Shown: in pieces, positions 1 to 9,316 of the stretch
Numbering within the stretch: the stretch's first letter is position 1
Layout of the letters: each line of letters starts with the position of its first letter
Origin: an uncultured Enterocloster sp.
GTDB taxonomy: Bacteria; Bacillota; Clostridia; Lachnospirales; Lachnospiraceae
Assembly: GCA_944384065.1 (NCBI GenBank)
Contig: CALWRY010000002.1
Span: forward strand, 80,161-144,160
Direction of reading: 5' to 3'
Length of the DNA stretch: 64,000 bases
Notes under the pieces: model-generated
Databases searched by the model: none
Told to the model about the DNA's origin: nothing
The model's input: only the letters and a program-made list of their open reading frames with translations
Made by a program: the position numbers and the translations under genes

Positions 1-557
1 CCTATCTCAAGTCCACGGCGAACAGCATGAGCGGCGCCACTACCAAGGTAGGCAATGACTCCTACTTCTTTAACGCCTACGGCGTGATGCGGACCGGACT
101 GATCCGGATTTCTACGGACAGCAAGAACCTGGTGGGATATTTCGGGGACGACAGCCCCTACGGATCCAATCCCAGCTCCTATATGAGAACCGGGAAACAG
201 ACGGTCTACGACGATGCGGGCGACCGGTACACCTTTTATTTCAGCACCTCGGGATCCAGCAAGGGGTCCGGCTACAGCGGCGAGCGGGACGACTACCTCT
301 ATTATGACGGATGCCTGGTGGAGGCGGAGGACGGTGAGGACTACGAGGCCTTTATCATTGACGGGAAGGCCTATCTGGTAAATGAGTCCGGCCGCGTACA
401 GACCAGCAATAAGGCCTACCGCTGCAATGGAGACTACATGTACCGCATAAGCGGAGGCAAGCTTTACTATGCGGACGACGACGGGGAGGCTGAGGATCCT
501 GTTACAGAGGGAAGCGCCCTGCCGGAAGTGGTGTACCATGAGGAATATGATTTATAA
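1..557 (+). CDS. Cell-wall-binding repeat protein, 3' part (5' end outside window)
   Basis: The frame is open to the left edge, so only the C-terminal part of about 185 residues is present; the first internal ATG is at 27 but residues before it are in frame. The visible sequence is rich in Tyr, Gly and Asp with degenerate choline-binding/cell-wall-binding repeats of the form YFFNAYGVMRTG and AYLVNESGRVQT. Such repeats in Firmicutes anchor secreted proteins to teichoic acids or other wall polymers. The acidic, tyrosine-rich tail contains no catalytic motif I recognise. The protein is followed by an intrinsic terminator, so it ends its own transcription unit. Its full function depends on the missing N-terminal part. 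Confidence 0.7.
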   Translation, partial: YLKSTANSMSGATTKVGNDSYFFNAYGVMRTGLIRISTDSKNLVGYFGDDSPYGSNPSSYMRTGKQTVYDDAGDRYTFYFSTSGSSKGSGYSGERDDYLYYDGCLVEAEDGEDYEAFIIDGKAYLVNESGRVQTSNKAYRCNGDYMYRISGGKLYYADDDGEAEDPVTEGSALPEVVYHEEYDL

Positions 558-614
558 AATAAAATGAACCAACCGGGGCCCTGACGCCTCTATATGTCAG
601 GTGCACCGAAAAGG

Positions 615-648
615 AAGTCCTTCCGACGGCGAGCCGGAGGGACTTTTC
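615..648 (+). terminator. Intrinsic terminator after the cell-wall-repeat gene
   Basis: An 11-bp stem (AAGTCCTTCCG at 615-625 pairing with a CGGAGGGACTT arm ending at 645) encloses an 8-nt loop and is followed by a short T-run. It separates the first gene from the ECF sigma operon. Confidence 0.7.
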
Positions 649-723
649 ATTTGCGGGGAATGTCTGCAGGCATTTCCCCAGAGCGTGCTTCAAACACGCT
701 CGAATGCCCGGAAAGGAGACTAC

Positions 724-1287
724 ATGGAGCAGTGGACAGAGGGACTGGCCCGGCAGATGAGAGAGGGCAGCAGGGAGGCATTCGATGAATTGATGGCGTA
801 TTTTTACCCCAGGATGCTTCCCATGGCCTATCTCATCACGGGCAATCACGGGGACAGCGAGGACGTGGTCCAGGAGACCTTTGTCCGGTGCTGGATGAAC
901 CGGGAGCGGCTGAAGGAGCCCAGATACTTTGCAAAATGGCTGTACAGGACCATGACCCGGGAGGCCTGGCGTGTATGCAGGCAGAGAAAGCGGGAACAGC
1001 CGGTGGAGGAGGTTTTCGGCGGAAAGGATCCGGCCTCGGCCTCCGCGCTGGAGGAAGTGATGGAGAATGCCCGGAGGGAGGAGCTGCATGAGGCCATTGC
1101 AGGGCTGCCGGTGAAGCAGCGGACAGCTGTGGTGCTCTACTACTACAATGACATGTCCACCCGGGAGATTGCCGGGGTGATGGGATGCATGGAGGGAACC
1201 GTAAAATCGCGGCTTCACACAGCCAGACAGAAGCTAAAGGCAGTATTGGCAAAGGACGGACTTTTGGGAAAGGAGGCAGCCCTATGA
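724..1287 (+). CDS. ECF-family RNA polymerase sigma factor
   Basis: A 187-residue protein with the two domains of extracytoplasmic-function sigma factors. Region 2 (about residues 20-90) carries the motif DVVQETFVRCW, and region 4 (about 125-175) carries the helix-turn-helix STREIAGVMGCMEGTVKSRL. The start at 724 is chosen because GGAAAGGAGAC lies just upstream; a longer frame to 601 would run through the terminator. The gene overlaps the next one by ATGA, which implies translational coupling with the predicted anti-sigma factor. ECF factors of this kind respond to envelope or antimicrobial stress, but the inducer cannot be read here. Promoter-like boxes described near 2.2 and 11.5 kb may be targets (inference). 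Confidence 0.9.
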   Translation: MEQWTEGLARQMREGSREAFDELMAYFYPRMLPMAYLITGNHGDSEDVVQETFVRCWMNRERLKEPRYFAKWLYRTMTREAWRVCRQRKREQPVEEVFGGKDPASASALEEVMENARREELHEAIAGLPVKQRTAVVLYYYNDMSTREIAGVMGCMEGTVKSRLHTARQKLKAVLAKDGLLGKEAAL

Positions 1288-2081
1288 GACAGAGGGAAAA
1301 TGAAAAACTGCTGGAGAGAGAGATCAAGCGCTCCTTAGAGAGCAGGGCGCGGCAGGCTGTGCCGGATTCCGGAAATCTTGCAGAGCTGCGCCGCCGGGTC
1401 TATGATCAGATTGAGGAGGAATCAGGAATGAGAAAATGGAGCATGAGAAAAGTTGTGGTGGCAGCAGCAGCCATCTGTGTGTTTGCAAGCATGACCGCCG
1501 TGGCGGCGGGAAGGATCGCCTCGGTGACCAGCCATTCCACCCATGAGGAGGAGATCACCCAGTACAGTGAGCTGGCGGCCATGGAGGAAGAGGTGGGAAT
1601 CCGCACGGGAGCGCCGGAGGCCTTTGCCAATGGCTTTGCCTTTGCGAGCGCTATGCCGGTGTACAGCCAGGCGGAGGACGAGGAGGGGAACGCGGTGACA
1701 TCCGGCCAGGGAATTTCTCTCACTTATAAAAAAGAAGGGATGGCTGACATGAATCTCTTCGCGGAGGGAACCGGAATGTACGAGGGAAACATCGCAGACG
1801 GAGCCCAGCAGACCTTTTCCCATAACGGCGTGACTCTGGGATACAATGAGACCCACTACCGCTTTGTGCCCGGGGACTACGAGGTGCCTGAGGGCGAGAA
1901 GAAGCTGGTGGAGCAGGGGGATATCGTCATCAGCTACGGGACGGATCAGGTGGAGGATCAGATCAGCCGCAGCATCAGCTGGGAGAAGGACGGCAGGGCG
2001 TATACCCTGATGGCCTTTGATACTGCCCTGGAGGCGGAGAATTTTTATGAGATGGCTTGCGAGCTGATTGACGGACAGTAA
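1284..2081 (+). CDS. Probable membrane anti-sigma factor
   Basis: A 265-residue protein. About 48 charged cytoplasmic residues are followed by one membrane helix (about residues 50-72, KVVVAAAAICVFASMTAVAAG) and an extracytoplasmic domain of about 190 residues. The start at 1284 overlaps the sigma stop codon (ATGA) and follows the ribosome site GGAGG at 1272. Position directly after an ECF sigma gene, single-pass topology and an acidic N-terminal helix fit an anti-sigma or sigma-regulating sensor of the DUF4367/RsgI-like type. I see no zinc-binding HxxxCxxC anti-sigma motif, so sequestration would be by another anti-sigma fold. A terminator follows. Confidence 0.7.
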   Translation: MRQRENEKLLEREIKRSLESRARQAVPDSGNLAELRRRVYDQIEEESGMRKWSMRKVVVAAAAICVFASMTAVAAGRIASVTSHSTHEEEITQYSELAAMEEEVGIRTGAPEAFANGFAFASAMPVYSQAEDEEGNAVTSGQGISLTYKKEGMADMNLFAEGTGMYEGNIADGAQQTFSHNGVTLGYNETHYRFVPGDYEVPEGEKKLVEQGDIVISYGTDQVEDQISRSISWEKDGRAYTLMAFDTALEAENFYEMACELIDGQ

Positions 2082-2098
2082 TATAGACAGTATGAACA

Positions 2099-2133
2099 AG
2101 GCCGGCCGGCACGATGCTGGGCCGGCTTTTTTG
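2099..2133 (+). terminator. Intrinsic terminator of the sigma/anti-sigma operon
   Basis: A GCCGGCC arm at 2101-2107 pairs with GGCCGGC at 2120-2126 and is followed by TTTTTT. It is a textbook rho-independent terminator 20 nt after the stop codon. Confidence 0.9.
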
Positions 2134-2179
2134 AATTGGCAGGAAATTTTTCTTAGATTCTTCTCCAAAAACGACATTT

Positions 2180-2206
2180 CACTCCAATTATATAAGTGAA
2201 AGGAGG
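2180..2206 (+). promoter_or_regulatory. Promoter-like box A (ECF-type?) with ribosome site
   Basis: The stretch CCAATTATATAAGTGAAAG followed by GAGGG closely matches a stretch near 11525 (CCAATTAGATAAGTGTAAG) and, more loosely, one near 11656. All are preceded by A/T-rich and C-rich DNA and followed by a purine-rich ribosome-site-like sequence. The spacing looks like a conserved promoter start region and could be a target of the ECF sigma factor encoded 1 kb upstream. That assignment is inference. Confidence 0.35.
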
Positions 2207-2251
2207 GTGGGAGTTGCCTTATAAAGCTGCATAAAACAAGGGGCAGAGCAG

Positions 2252-2280
2252 TTGACTGCACTCATAAATCCGAGTATAAT
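2252..2280 (+). promoter_or_regulatory. Sigma-A promoter embedded in an 8-bp inverted repeat
   Basis: TTGACT (2252-2257) and TATAAT (2275-2280) are separated by exactly 17 bp. The spacer and the -10 are framed by a perfect inverted repeat, GCACTCAT at 2258-2265 and ATGAGTGC at 2279-2286, which could bind a repressor over the -10 element. It drives the zinc-ribbon gene at 2334 and probably the following cluster. Confidence 0.7.
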
Positions 2281-2312
2281 GAGTGCGATAGACTCATAAA
2301 TCCGAGTATAAT
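2260..2312 (+). repeat. 21-bp direct repeat carrying a -10 element, two copies
   Basis: An identical 21-bp sequence that begins ACTCATAAATCC and ends GAGTATAAT occurs at 2260-2280 and 2292-2312, a period of 32 bp. Each copy ends in TATAAT. The second copy lacks a good -35, so it may be a duplicated operator or a second promoter. A related element lies at 13848 and another at 20685. Confidence 0.75.
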
Positions 2313-2333
2313 AAAAAGAGGAGGAGATGAAAT

Positions 2334-2798
2334 ATGTATTGTCCGTCCTGTGAAAAACAGATCAGTGACGATTCTTTATTTTGCGCCTACTGCGGCGCAA
2401 AGATGGAGGGAAAGCCTAAGAAAACCAGGATGCGGTTTGCGTCGAATATGCGGGCAGACGGGACAAAAGCAGATAGCGAGACGGCAGAGCAGCCCAAGGC
2501 CCGCTATGAGATACCTGCGCGTCTGGACGCCGCCGCGATTCTGCCGCCGCCCGGAGCACGGATAAAAAAACAATATAATATCTTTGCCATTGCCGGCTGC
2601 GGGGTGTCGCTTCTCAGCATGAAATTTAATCCGTACATGCTGTTCTCGCTCGCCGCGGTGATTCTCTCGCTTTACAGCCTGATTGTGATGGATACAAAGG
2701 ATTTTCACACAAGAGGGCACGGATTCGCCCTGACGGGACTGTTTTTTGGGCTGGTAAATACCCTTGGTTTTTTGATGGTAATGTCAAAGTATGCGTAG
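2334..2798 (+). CDS. Zinc-ribbon membrane protein (DUF4190-like)
   Basis: A 154-residue protein. Residues 3-22 form a zinc ribbon with two CxxC pairs (CPSC and CAYC). A basic linker follows, then two membrane helices in the last 70 residues (about 84-105 and 120-150). Small zinc-ribbon plus two-helix proteins of this kind are common in Clostridia but have no defined biochemical role. The start follows AGGAGGAGATGAAAT. The gene is first in a long co-oriented cluster and is only about 33 nt from the next start, which also begins with a zinc ribbon. The shared metal-binding N-termini suggest that these proteins belong to one process. Confidence 0.75.
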   Translation: MYCPSCEKQISDDSLFCAYCGAKMEGKPKKTRMRFASNMRADGTKADSETAEQPKARYEIPARLDAAAILPPPGARIKKQYNIFAIAGCGVSLLSMKFNPYMLFSLAAVILSLYSLIVMDTKDFHTRGHGFALTGLFFGLVNTLGFLMVMSKYA

Positions 2799-2831
2799 CG
2801 CACAGATGGATTGGGAATGGAGGAGAATAGG

Positions 2832-3884
2832 ATGAGAGAGTGTTTTAATTGTGGTACAGAGCTGGATGAGGATGATGTGTTTTGCCCGGAATGCGGTCAG
2901 GCGCTGAATGGGAGCAGCCAGGACAGGGCGGGAAAGGCAGGGGCAGAACTTGGGCAGGGGAATCCGGATTTTTATTTCCTGCAGGCGATGCCGGTGATGT
3001 TCAAATCCCATAACCATTCCGTGCTCCTGTACTTTGTGCTCAATATTTTTGTGATTATGAGCGTCTGCTGTCTGCTGTTTTCCAGCTGGGGCATCCCCGT
3101 GGGCATCATCGCCTATGGATTTTCCCTCTATATCGCCCTGTCGCCCTTGGGGGAGAAAATCCTTCGCTGGCAGACGGGATGCAAACCGATTAAGAGGCCG
3201 GAATATATACGGAAGTTAGAGCCTTTGTTTAACGAGGCGCGGGCGCGCGCTATTTTAGAGGCCCGGCAGGAGGGACTGTCCATCCCCGACGATATCGGGT
3301 TCTTTATGAATGACAGCGAGGAGCCGAATGCCTTCGCTACAGGCCGGAAGACCATCTGTGTGACAAAGGGGCTCTTAAACCTGCCGGAGGATCAGATTAT
3401 CGCGGCTCTGTGCCATGAATTCGGGCACATTGCCCACCATGACACGGACGTTATTCTTGTGATTACCGTGGGAAATATGATTGTCACGGCGATTATAACG
3501 ATCATCAAAATTGCAGCCATAATCTTTGGCCTTATGCTGAATATCGTGGGTATGGTTGGCGGCCAGGAGGGAGCCGCAGGCCGGGCGGCCGGGAGTCTGG
3601 CCCAGATAATTACCGTGGCGTTTGTGGGTTTGGTTATGAAGGGCTGGACAGCCGTGGGCCGGGTCCTTGTGATGAATTCCATGCGCAAGCAGGAGTACAG
3701 AGCCGACGAGTTTGCCTTCAACTGCGGATACGGAAACTCTATCTGCGCGATGCTGGACTCCTTCGGATCGTCGGGGACAGAGTCAACCGGACTTTTTGCC
3801 CAGCTGGCCAGCTCACACCCGGACAATGATTCCCGAATCGCTGCGCTCCAAAATCTGGGGGCTTCCTATCAGGCGGAGGTGTAG
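2832..3884 (+). CDS. M48-family membrane metalloprotease with zinc ribbon
   Basis: A 350-residue protein with an N-terminal zinc ribbon (CFNC and CPEC), two membrane helices (about 60-105), the metallopeptidase motif HEFGH at residues 195-199, and two further hydrophobic segments after it (about 215-270). A glutamate in EYRADEFAF is the expected third zinc ligand. This is the layout of HtpX/M48B proteases, which degrade misfolded membrane proteins, with an added zinc ribbon. The start at 2832 is chosen for the GGAGGAGAATAGG site; an in-frame TTG at 2811 has no site. The stop is one base from the next start, so the two are coupled. A protease next to chaperones suggests protein quality control (inference). 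Confidence 0.85.
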   Translation: MRECFNCGTELDEDDVFCPECGQALNGSSQDRAGKAGAELGQGNPDFYFLQAMPVMFKSHNHSVLLYFVLNIFVIMSVCCLLFSSWGIPVGIIAYGFSLYIALSPLGEKILRWQTGCKPIKRPEYIRKLEPLFNEARARAILEARQEGLSIPDDIGFFMNDSEEPNAFATGRKTICVTKGLLNLPEDQIIAALCHEFGHIAHHDTDVILVITVGNMIVTAIITIIKIAAIIFGLMLNIVGMVGGQEGAAGRAAGSLAQIITVAFVGLVMKGWTAVGRVLVMNSMRKQEYRADEFAFNCGYGNSICAMLDSFGSSGTESTGLFAQLASSHPDNDSRIAALQNLGASYQAEV

Positions 3885-3885
3885 G

Positions 3886-6800
3886 ATGGCGGAGAATATC
3901 ATTCCTACTGTGTCGGAGCTGAGGCTGGAGGAGGCCTTTTCCAACGGAGTATTGACAGCGCGGCGTTTTATTGGCAGGGAATATCTGGCCAGCCTTTCCA
4001 GCGCGCCGGTGGTTCCCCTGTCAGAGGACGAGATAAGGCGGGGAAGCCTCCGCCTTATGAAAATTGCGCGCCTGGTTTATGACAAAAAGGAGAATGTCAA
4101 CGACAAGCTGATCAGCGTCTACAGCGCTCTGCAGAATGTGGACAGCGGGGCCGCGCTGCTTTTAAAGGGAAACAAAGAGGGGGTGGAGTATTATCTGGGA
4201 ATCAACTCGGAGCGCAACGCCTCTGTGGCCATGCGGATTTTGGAAAAGAGCCTTTTGGGGAACTTTCCCGGAAGCGAGACAAAGCAGCTGACAAATTCCG
4301 AGATTGACGCCCTTCTCGATCAGGTGACCCGGCAGAGGTTCGGGCATGAAAAGTTTCTGTCCAGCGTGACGGTTGTGCCCTCCATGCGGGATAAGGATAA
4401 AGAAAAATTTGTCCAGGGCATGGAGAAATTTGTGGACACCATGCAGGGGGAGAACTACTGCGTGATGATTCTGGCACGCCCCGTCTCGCAGGAACGGCAG
4501 AAGCTCTGCAAAAAGGGGCTGGAGGATCTGTATTCCACCTTGTCTCCTTTTATGAAAACCACCCTTGCCTATGGGGTGAATTCCAGCACGGCTGTGTCAA
4601 AGGGCATGTTTACGAATTTCTCCCGCTCCATCAACAGCAGCGTTTCCAACACCCAGGGAACCAGCCACGGCACTTCCCTGTCCCACACCCGAGGAAAGAA
4701 CGCGGGCATGAGCGGAGGCGGATTTAATGTGGGTGGATCCGTCTCAGACACCAGGGGGACCTCCGACTCAGCCTCCTGGTCCCGGGCAGTGACCTCAGGT
4801 ACTGCGGACACCACGGGAACAGGGGAGAACAGCTCCAAGTCCGTGACGGAGGGAGATTCCCGGACACTCACCATAGAGCGGCAGGACAAGACCGTTGGCG
4901 TGCTTCTGGAAAAGATCGAGGGGCAGCTTAAGCGCATCAAGGCCTGCGAGTCTTATGGGGTTTGGGAATGCGCCTCCTATTTTATTGCCGATGATATTCA
5001 GACCTCTGTGGTTGCGGCCAACGCCTACAAGGCGCTGATGCTGGGGGAGCAGACGGATGTGGAGAATGCCTGCGTAAATGTGTGGGGCATTGGGGCCGGA
5101 CAGAAAATTGCGGAGATCTTCAAATATCTGCGGCAGGGAGAGCATCCCCTTATCCGGGTGAACAGCCCGGCGGGATATGAGGCCCAGGAGGTGACCCCGG
5201 CCAATTTTATCAGCGGCAGAGAGCTGCCGCTTTTATTCAGCCTTCCCCACAAGTCGGTCGCAGGCCTTACGGTCACCAATATAGCGGAATTTGGAAGAAA
5301 TGTGTTTGTACAGAACCAATGCGGAAAAAAGCGGGAGATCCGTATTGGGAGAGTGCAGCACATGGGCAGAGTGGAGGAGGAGGCTGTAAACCTGGATCTG
5401 GACAGCCTGACCTCCCATTGCTTTATCTGCGGATCCACCGGATCCGGAAAATCCAACACCACCTACGGCCTGCTGGAGCGCTTTATTGAAAACAAGATCC
5501 CCTTCCTGGTAATAGAGCCCGCAAAGGGAGAGTACCGGACAGCTTTCGGCGGCCTGGAACAGATTCACATATTTACCACCAACCCGGGGATCGGACAGAT
5601 GTTAAAAATAAATCCCTTCCGGTTCGACCCGGGTATTCACATCCTGGAGCACCTGGACCGCCTGATTGAGATTTTCAATGCGTGCTGGGAAATGTACGCG
5701 GCTATGCCGGCGATCTTAAAGGATGCGGTGGAACAGATTTATATCAGGAAGGGCTGGGATCTGCTTCACTCCCAGTACATGAGGCCGGGGGAGCCGGTCT
5801 ACCCCACATTCGCGGATCTGATGACGGTGCTTCCCTCTATCATCCAGTCCTCCGGCTATTCCTCCGACACCCAGGGGGATTATACGGGCGCTCTGGTGAC
5901 GCGGGTGAAGTCCCTGACCAACGGTATTTCCGGTGAAATCTTCTGTGATATCTACGATATTCCGGATACCGTGCTGTTCGATGAAAACACCATCGTGGAC
6001 GTGAGCCGGGTGGGATCCTCGGAGACCAAGTCCCTGATCATGGGGATTCTGGTGCTTAAGCTTACGGAGTACAGGACGGCAAATGCCCGTGGGGCCAACA
6101 GCGGGCTCCGGCACATTACGGTCATGGAGGAGGCCCACAATCTTCTCAAAAAAGCGGAGCCCTCCTCCGCCGGGAGCAGTGTCGTCCAGAAGTCCGTGGA
6201 GATGATAACAAGCAGCATTGCGGAGATGCGGACCTACGGCGAGGGATTTATTATCGTGGACCAGTCCCCCACTTCGGTGGACATCGCCGCCATAAAGAAC
6301 ACCAACACCAAGATCATCATGCGCCTGCCGGAGCAGAAGGACTGCGAGGCCGTGGCCCGGGCGGTGAGCCTTTCTGAGGATCAGACCAAGGAGATCGCAA
6401 AGCTGGGAATGGGCGTGGCGGTGGTTATGCAGAATAACTGGCTGGAGGCGGTGCTGACAAAGATTGACAAGGCCTCGGATCAGTACGAGAAGGAAATGCT
6501 TCTCACAGAGGAAGAGAGGGGGCGGAGAGCAGAAAAGGAGCGCCTGATGCGGGGGGCGGTCATCGACGAGCTCTTGCGCCAGTACCGGATCGACAAGCGC
6601 ATGGATCCAGAGGGCCTGCGGGCAGTTATCGAAGGATCCGGAGCGGATGCATTTAAAAAGAGGGAGATGCTTTGGGCGGTTGAAGGCATCCTGCGCCGCC
6701 TGGAGGACAATATGGAAAACTACGAGCAGATGGGACAATTTCTCCTCAGCGTAAGCGGCTGCCAGGGAATGTTTGACATGCTGGGCCTGCTTCTGCGGGA

Positions 6801-6975
6801 TTACAAAGAGGAGGATGTAAAGCAGTGGGAGGAGGCCGCCTCTGCGTTAATTCCCAGGTACGCCGCAGTATCCCAAGGCAGTATCCGGCCGCTCCTTCTG
6901 TACATGACCTATTATCTGTCATCCGTGAAAAATGACAGCGGGATCAATTATGACAGCATCTATGAAAATTTGTGA
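3886..6975 (+). CDS. HerA/VirB4-like P-loop ATPase, large
   Basis: A 1029-residue protein. Residues 1-500 contain no recognised enzyme motif but include a Ser/Thr/Gly-rich low-complexity tract (about 240-330). The ATPase core has Walker A GSTGSGKS at 516-523 and Walker B VMEEAH at about 746-751, followed by a Q/S-rich sensor region (FIIVDQSPTSVD). This pattern fits the HerA/FtsK superfamily (DUF87), whose members pump DNA or protein through hexameric rings. The start at 3886 is preceded by GGAGGTGTAGG. No transmembrane segment is evident, so it is likely cytosolic and works with the membrane protease and coiled-coil protein around it. DNA translocation and protein translocation are both possible. 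Confidence 0.8.
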   Translation: MAENIIPTVSELRLEEAFSNGVLTARRFIGREYLASLSSAPVVPLSEDEIRRGSLRLMKIARLVYDKKENVNDKLISVYSALQNVDSGAALLLKGNKEGVEYYLGINSERNASVAMRILEKSLLGNFPGSETKQLTNSEIDALLDQVTRQRFGHEKFLSSVTVVPSMRDKDKEKFVQGMEKFVDTMQGENYCVMILARPVSQERQKLCKKGLEDLYSTLSPFMKTTLAYGVNSSTAVSKGMFTNFSRSINSSVSNTQGTSHGTSLSHTRGKNAGMSGGGFNVGGSVSDTRGTSDSASWSRAVTSGTADTTGTGENSSKSVTEGDSRTLTIERQDKTVGVLLEKIEGQLKRIKACESYGVWECASYFIADDIQTSVVAANAYKALMLGEQTDVENACVNVWGIGAGQKIAEIFKYLRQGEHPLIRVNSPAGYEAQEVTPANFISGRELPLLFSLPHKSVAGLTVTNIAEFGRNVFVQNQCGKKREIRIGRVQHMGRVEEEAVNLDLDSLTSHCFICGSTGSGKSNTTYGLLERFIENKIPFLVIEPAKGEYRTAFGGLEQIHIFTTNPGIGQMLKINPFRFDPGIHILEHLDRLIEIFNACWEMYAAMPAILKDAVEQIYIRKGWDLLHSQYMRPGEPVYPTFADLMTVLPSIIQSSGYSSDTQGDYTGALVTRVKSLTNGISGEIFCDIYDIPDTVLFDENTIVDVSRVGSSETKSLIMGILVLKLTEYRTANARGANSGLRHITVMEEAHNLLKKAEPSSAGSSVVQKSVEMITSSIAEMRTYGEGFIIVDQSPTSVDIAAIKNTNTKIIMRLPEQKDCEAVARAVSLSEDQTKEIAKLGMGVAVVMQNNWLEAVLTKIDKASDQYEKEMLLTEEERGRRAEKERLMRGAVIDELLRQYRIDKRMDPEGLRAVIEGSGADAFKKREMLWAVEGILRRLEDNMENYEQMGQFLLSVSGCQGMFDMLGLLLRDYKEEDVKQWEEAASALIPRYAAVSQGSIRPLLLYMTYYLSSVKNDSGINYDSIYENL

Positions 6976-7026
6976 GCGAGCACCCTTATCAGACAAGGGT
7001 ACAGATAAAGGAGGATGAAAAGAAAT

Positions 7027-9312
7027 ATGGGGATTGAGGGAAGAACACATAGAATGGAAAACGGGGACGGACAGGACGCCCATAAGGAAGCCCAAAACGC
7101 AAAAAAGGAACTGCGGCCGAAGACGGAAGCCAAAGGGGAAAGCCAGGAAGAGAAAAAAGAAAAATTGAACCCTGAGAAAAAAGCGGAGAAAAAGGAGCGA
7201 TTGGAGGATTACTCCTATAAGGAGCTTATGAAGATGCTGGACACTCCGGAGGGGCTTAAGAAGGTAAAAGAGCTCAACAATGATTTTCGGGAGCGGTACG
7301 AGGCTGAATTGCGGGGCATGACGGCGGATGAATACCGGGATTATAAAGCGGCCAGAGAGGGGGCGGGGGAGAGCGCACAGGAGAAAGCGGAGAACAGGGA
7401 AGCGGAAAAAAAGGAGGAAGCAAAACCGGAGGCCAAAGCGGAACAGATGGCGGCGGAAGCTTTGGAGGCGGCAAAGGATGTGAATGTGCGCACCAAGGAC
7501 GCCCGCCTTGGGGGAGCGGGAAAGCAGAAACTGGGGGATCTGTCCAATGAAAACACCTACGCCATTAATAAGCTGAAGGAAGCGCAGGCGGAGGCGGCGA
7601 AGGAGAAGGACGCTGTCTATAAGGAGATTCACACAATCAACATTCAGGAGAAAAAGGATGAGGACCCAAAGGGGTATGCCAGGCTCTGTGAACGATATTA
7701 TGCCCTGGAGAGCCTGGAGCACAAGCTGGATGTGGCAAAGACCGATCTGGATATGAACAACTACGACATCAGCATGCAGACAGGCAGGGAGTTTAAGAGC
7801 GAGGCTGGCGGGAGAATTGACGAAAAGCGTGTGGAGAAAGCATTTGACAGGGCAGAGGAGCTTTTGAGCCAGGTCAAAGAAGATACCGGCGATATGAAGC
7901 GGGTGGTAAACGCCCACAGACTTTCCAAGGAATTTGCCAACGATGTGATCCCCGGCCTGGACGGAAAACGGAGAGAATGCGAGACGCTGATCCAGGCGGC
8001 CGGCATGAAGCAGGAGCAATATTTAAAAGAGCACGGCCTCACCCCGGAGCAGGCCAGAAAAGAGCCGGATGGGATCTACGCCAGGAACGAGGCATATATA
8101 GATCGGCTGAAAAATGAAGCCAAGCATTACGACGAACAGCTGTGCAAGGCAATCGAGACACAGACCGCCCTTTCCGACGGGCTTCCCGCAGGGGAGAACT
8201 GCTGGATGCAGGTTACAGAGAACAAGGACGGCACCCTGCGCATTGTGCGCACCTGGGGCAGCTCGCCGGAGAGCCATGAAAAAGAGGGAAAATGGCATGA
8301 CTCCGAGGTTAGCTGCCGCCAGGACGCCGTAAGCAAGAAGGATGTGCTGGTTATAGGGCGGACGGACGGGGCCGTGCATTCCCACGAATTTTCCTGCAGC
8401 TACCGGGGAAGGGAGCTGGAGCGCAGGGATACCTTCAAGCTGGGCCAGACAAAGATTGAAAATGTGGCGAATTTTTCTTTCCTCGCCAGCGGGTACGGCT
8501 ATAAGTATGCCAGGGGAGAGGAGGGGAAATTTGCAAAATTCTCCGCAAACGCGAATTTCAGCCTTCTTAAGGTCAGCGATGCGGTGAGTGTGATCCGGAA
8601 CAGCAAAGCATACCAGATTTTCTCAGCGGAAGTGGCGGCTCTGAGCGCAAAAGCGGATGTAAAGATGGATGACAAAGGCTTTATAACCGGATCGCTGAAA
8701 GCGTCAAGGCTTGACGCGTCCGCCGCCCTGGGAGCCGGGAACATAAAAGCGGCGGAATTTTCCGCGTCGTCCGGCAAAATGGATCTGGCCGCTTCCTCGC
8801 TGGATATACTGAAGAATCTCGAAGGAGGGGAGAAAAAGCGGGAGGATCCGGAGAAAAAGATGGAAACTCCGGGCTCTGCGAATATGGACTGGAATCTGGC
8901 GAAGGACTTGGCAGATGACGCGCATACAGTAAGGGAAGTGCAGGAGGAGGGCATCCAATCCCAGGGCGAGGAGGTGGAAAACGACTTGTCCTATCCTGCC
9001 GTAAAGCTGGATGAGAGCGACAGGAGCCTGGAGGGCACGATGAAGAAGATATACGATAAATATTTCTGCGAATCGGAGAAAATACGCAAGCGCGGCGCGT
9101 TTTATGCCAAGATGACGCAGGCCAAAAAGGAAGCGATGCTGCAGGAGATGAAGGCGGCGTATTACGCTATGCCTGCGGAAAAAAGGGGAGGCGTTTTTCT
9201 GCCCCAAACCGTGGATTACTTTGAAGACCATACGATTGTCAGGAGGCTTAAGCCCTCCGGCGGTTACGAGGATGCGCTGGAATTCGAGCCTCAGCAGATG
9301 AAGGGAGTATAA
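7027..9312 (+). CDS. Large charged coiled-coil protein with Ala-rich beta-like region, unknown function
   Basis: A 761-residue protein. Residues 1-330 are extremely rich in Lys, Glu and Ala and are predicted to be helical and coiled-coil. About 375-475 is a mixed region with Trp and Cys. About 480-600 has alternating short hydrophobic and Ala/Ser stretches (AALSAKADVKMD, LDASAALGAG) resembling beta-repeat regions seen in polymorphic toxins. The C-terminus is again helical. No signal peptide or membrane helix is visible. The start at 7027 is preferred because the AGGAGG site abuts the upstream in-frame ATG at 7015. It sits between the HerA-like ATPase and the Ig-like protein, so it could be a scaffold or a cargo of that machine. 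I do not recognise the family. Confidence 0.6.
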   Translation: MGIEGRTHRMENGDGQDAHKEAQNAKKELRPKTEAKGESQEEKKEKLNPEKKAEKKERLEDYSYKELMKMLDTPEGLKKVKELNNDFRERYEAELRGMTADEYRDYKAAREGAGESAQEKAENREAEKKEEAKPEAKAEQMAAEALEAAKDVNVRTKDARLGGAGKQKLGDLSNENTYAINKLKEAQAEAAKEKDAVYKEIHTINIQEKKDEDPKGYARLCERYYALESLEHKLDVAKTDLDMNNYDISMQTGREFKSEAGGRIDEKRVEKAFDRAEELLSQVKEDTGDMKRVVNAHRLSKEFANDVIPGLDGKRRECETLIQAAGMKQEQYLKEHGLTPEQARKEPDGIYARNEAYIDRLKNEAKHYDEQLCKAIETQTALSDGLPAGENCWMQVTENKDGTLRIVRTWGSSPESHEKEGKWHDSEVSCRQDAVSKKDVLVIGRTDGAVHSHEFSCSYRGRELERRDTFKLGQTKIENVANFSFLASGYGYKYARGEEGKFAKFSANANFSLLKVSDAVSVIRNSKAYQIFSAEVAALSAKADVKMDDKGFITGSLKASRLDASAALGAGNIKAAEFSASSGKMDLAASSLDILKNLEGGEKKREDPEKKMETPGSANMDWNLAKDLADDAHTVREVQEEGIQSQGEEVENDLSYPAVKLDESDRSLEGTMKKIYDKYFCESEKIRKRGAFYAKMTQAKKEAMLQEMKAAYYAMPAEKRGGVFLPQTVDYFEDHTIVRRLKPSGGYEDALEFEPQQMKGV

Positions 9313-9316
9313 AAGG

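Noticed and set aside
502-1218. Long open frame antisense to the ECF sigma gene
   Set aside because: It has no ribosome site, is rich in His, Pro and Leu in the way typical of an antisense shadow, and lies opposite a clear sigma factor.
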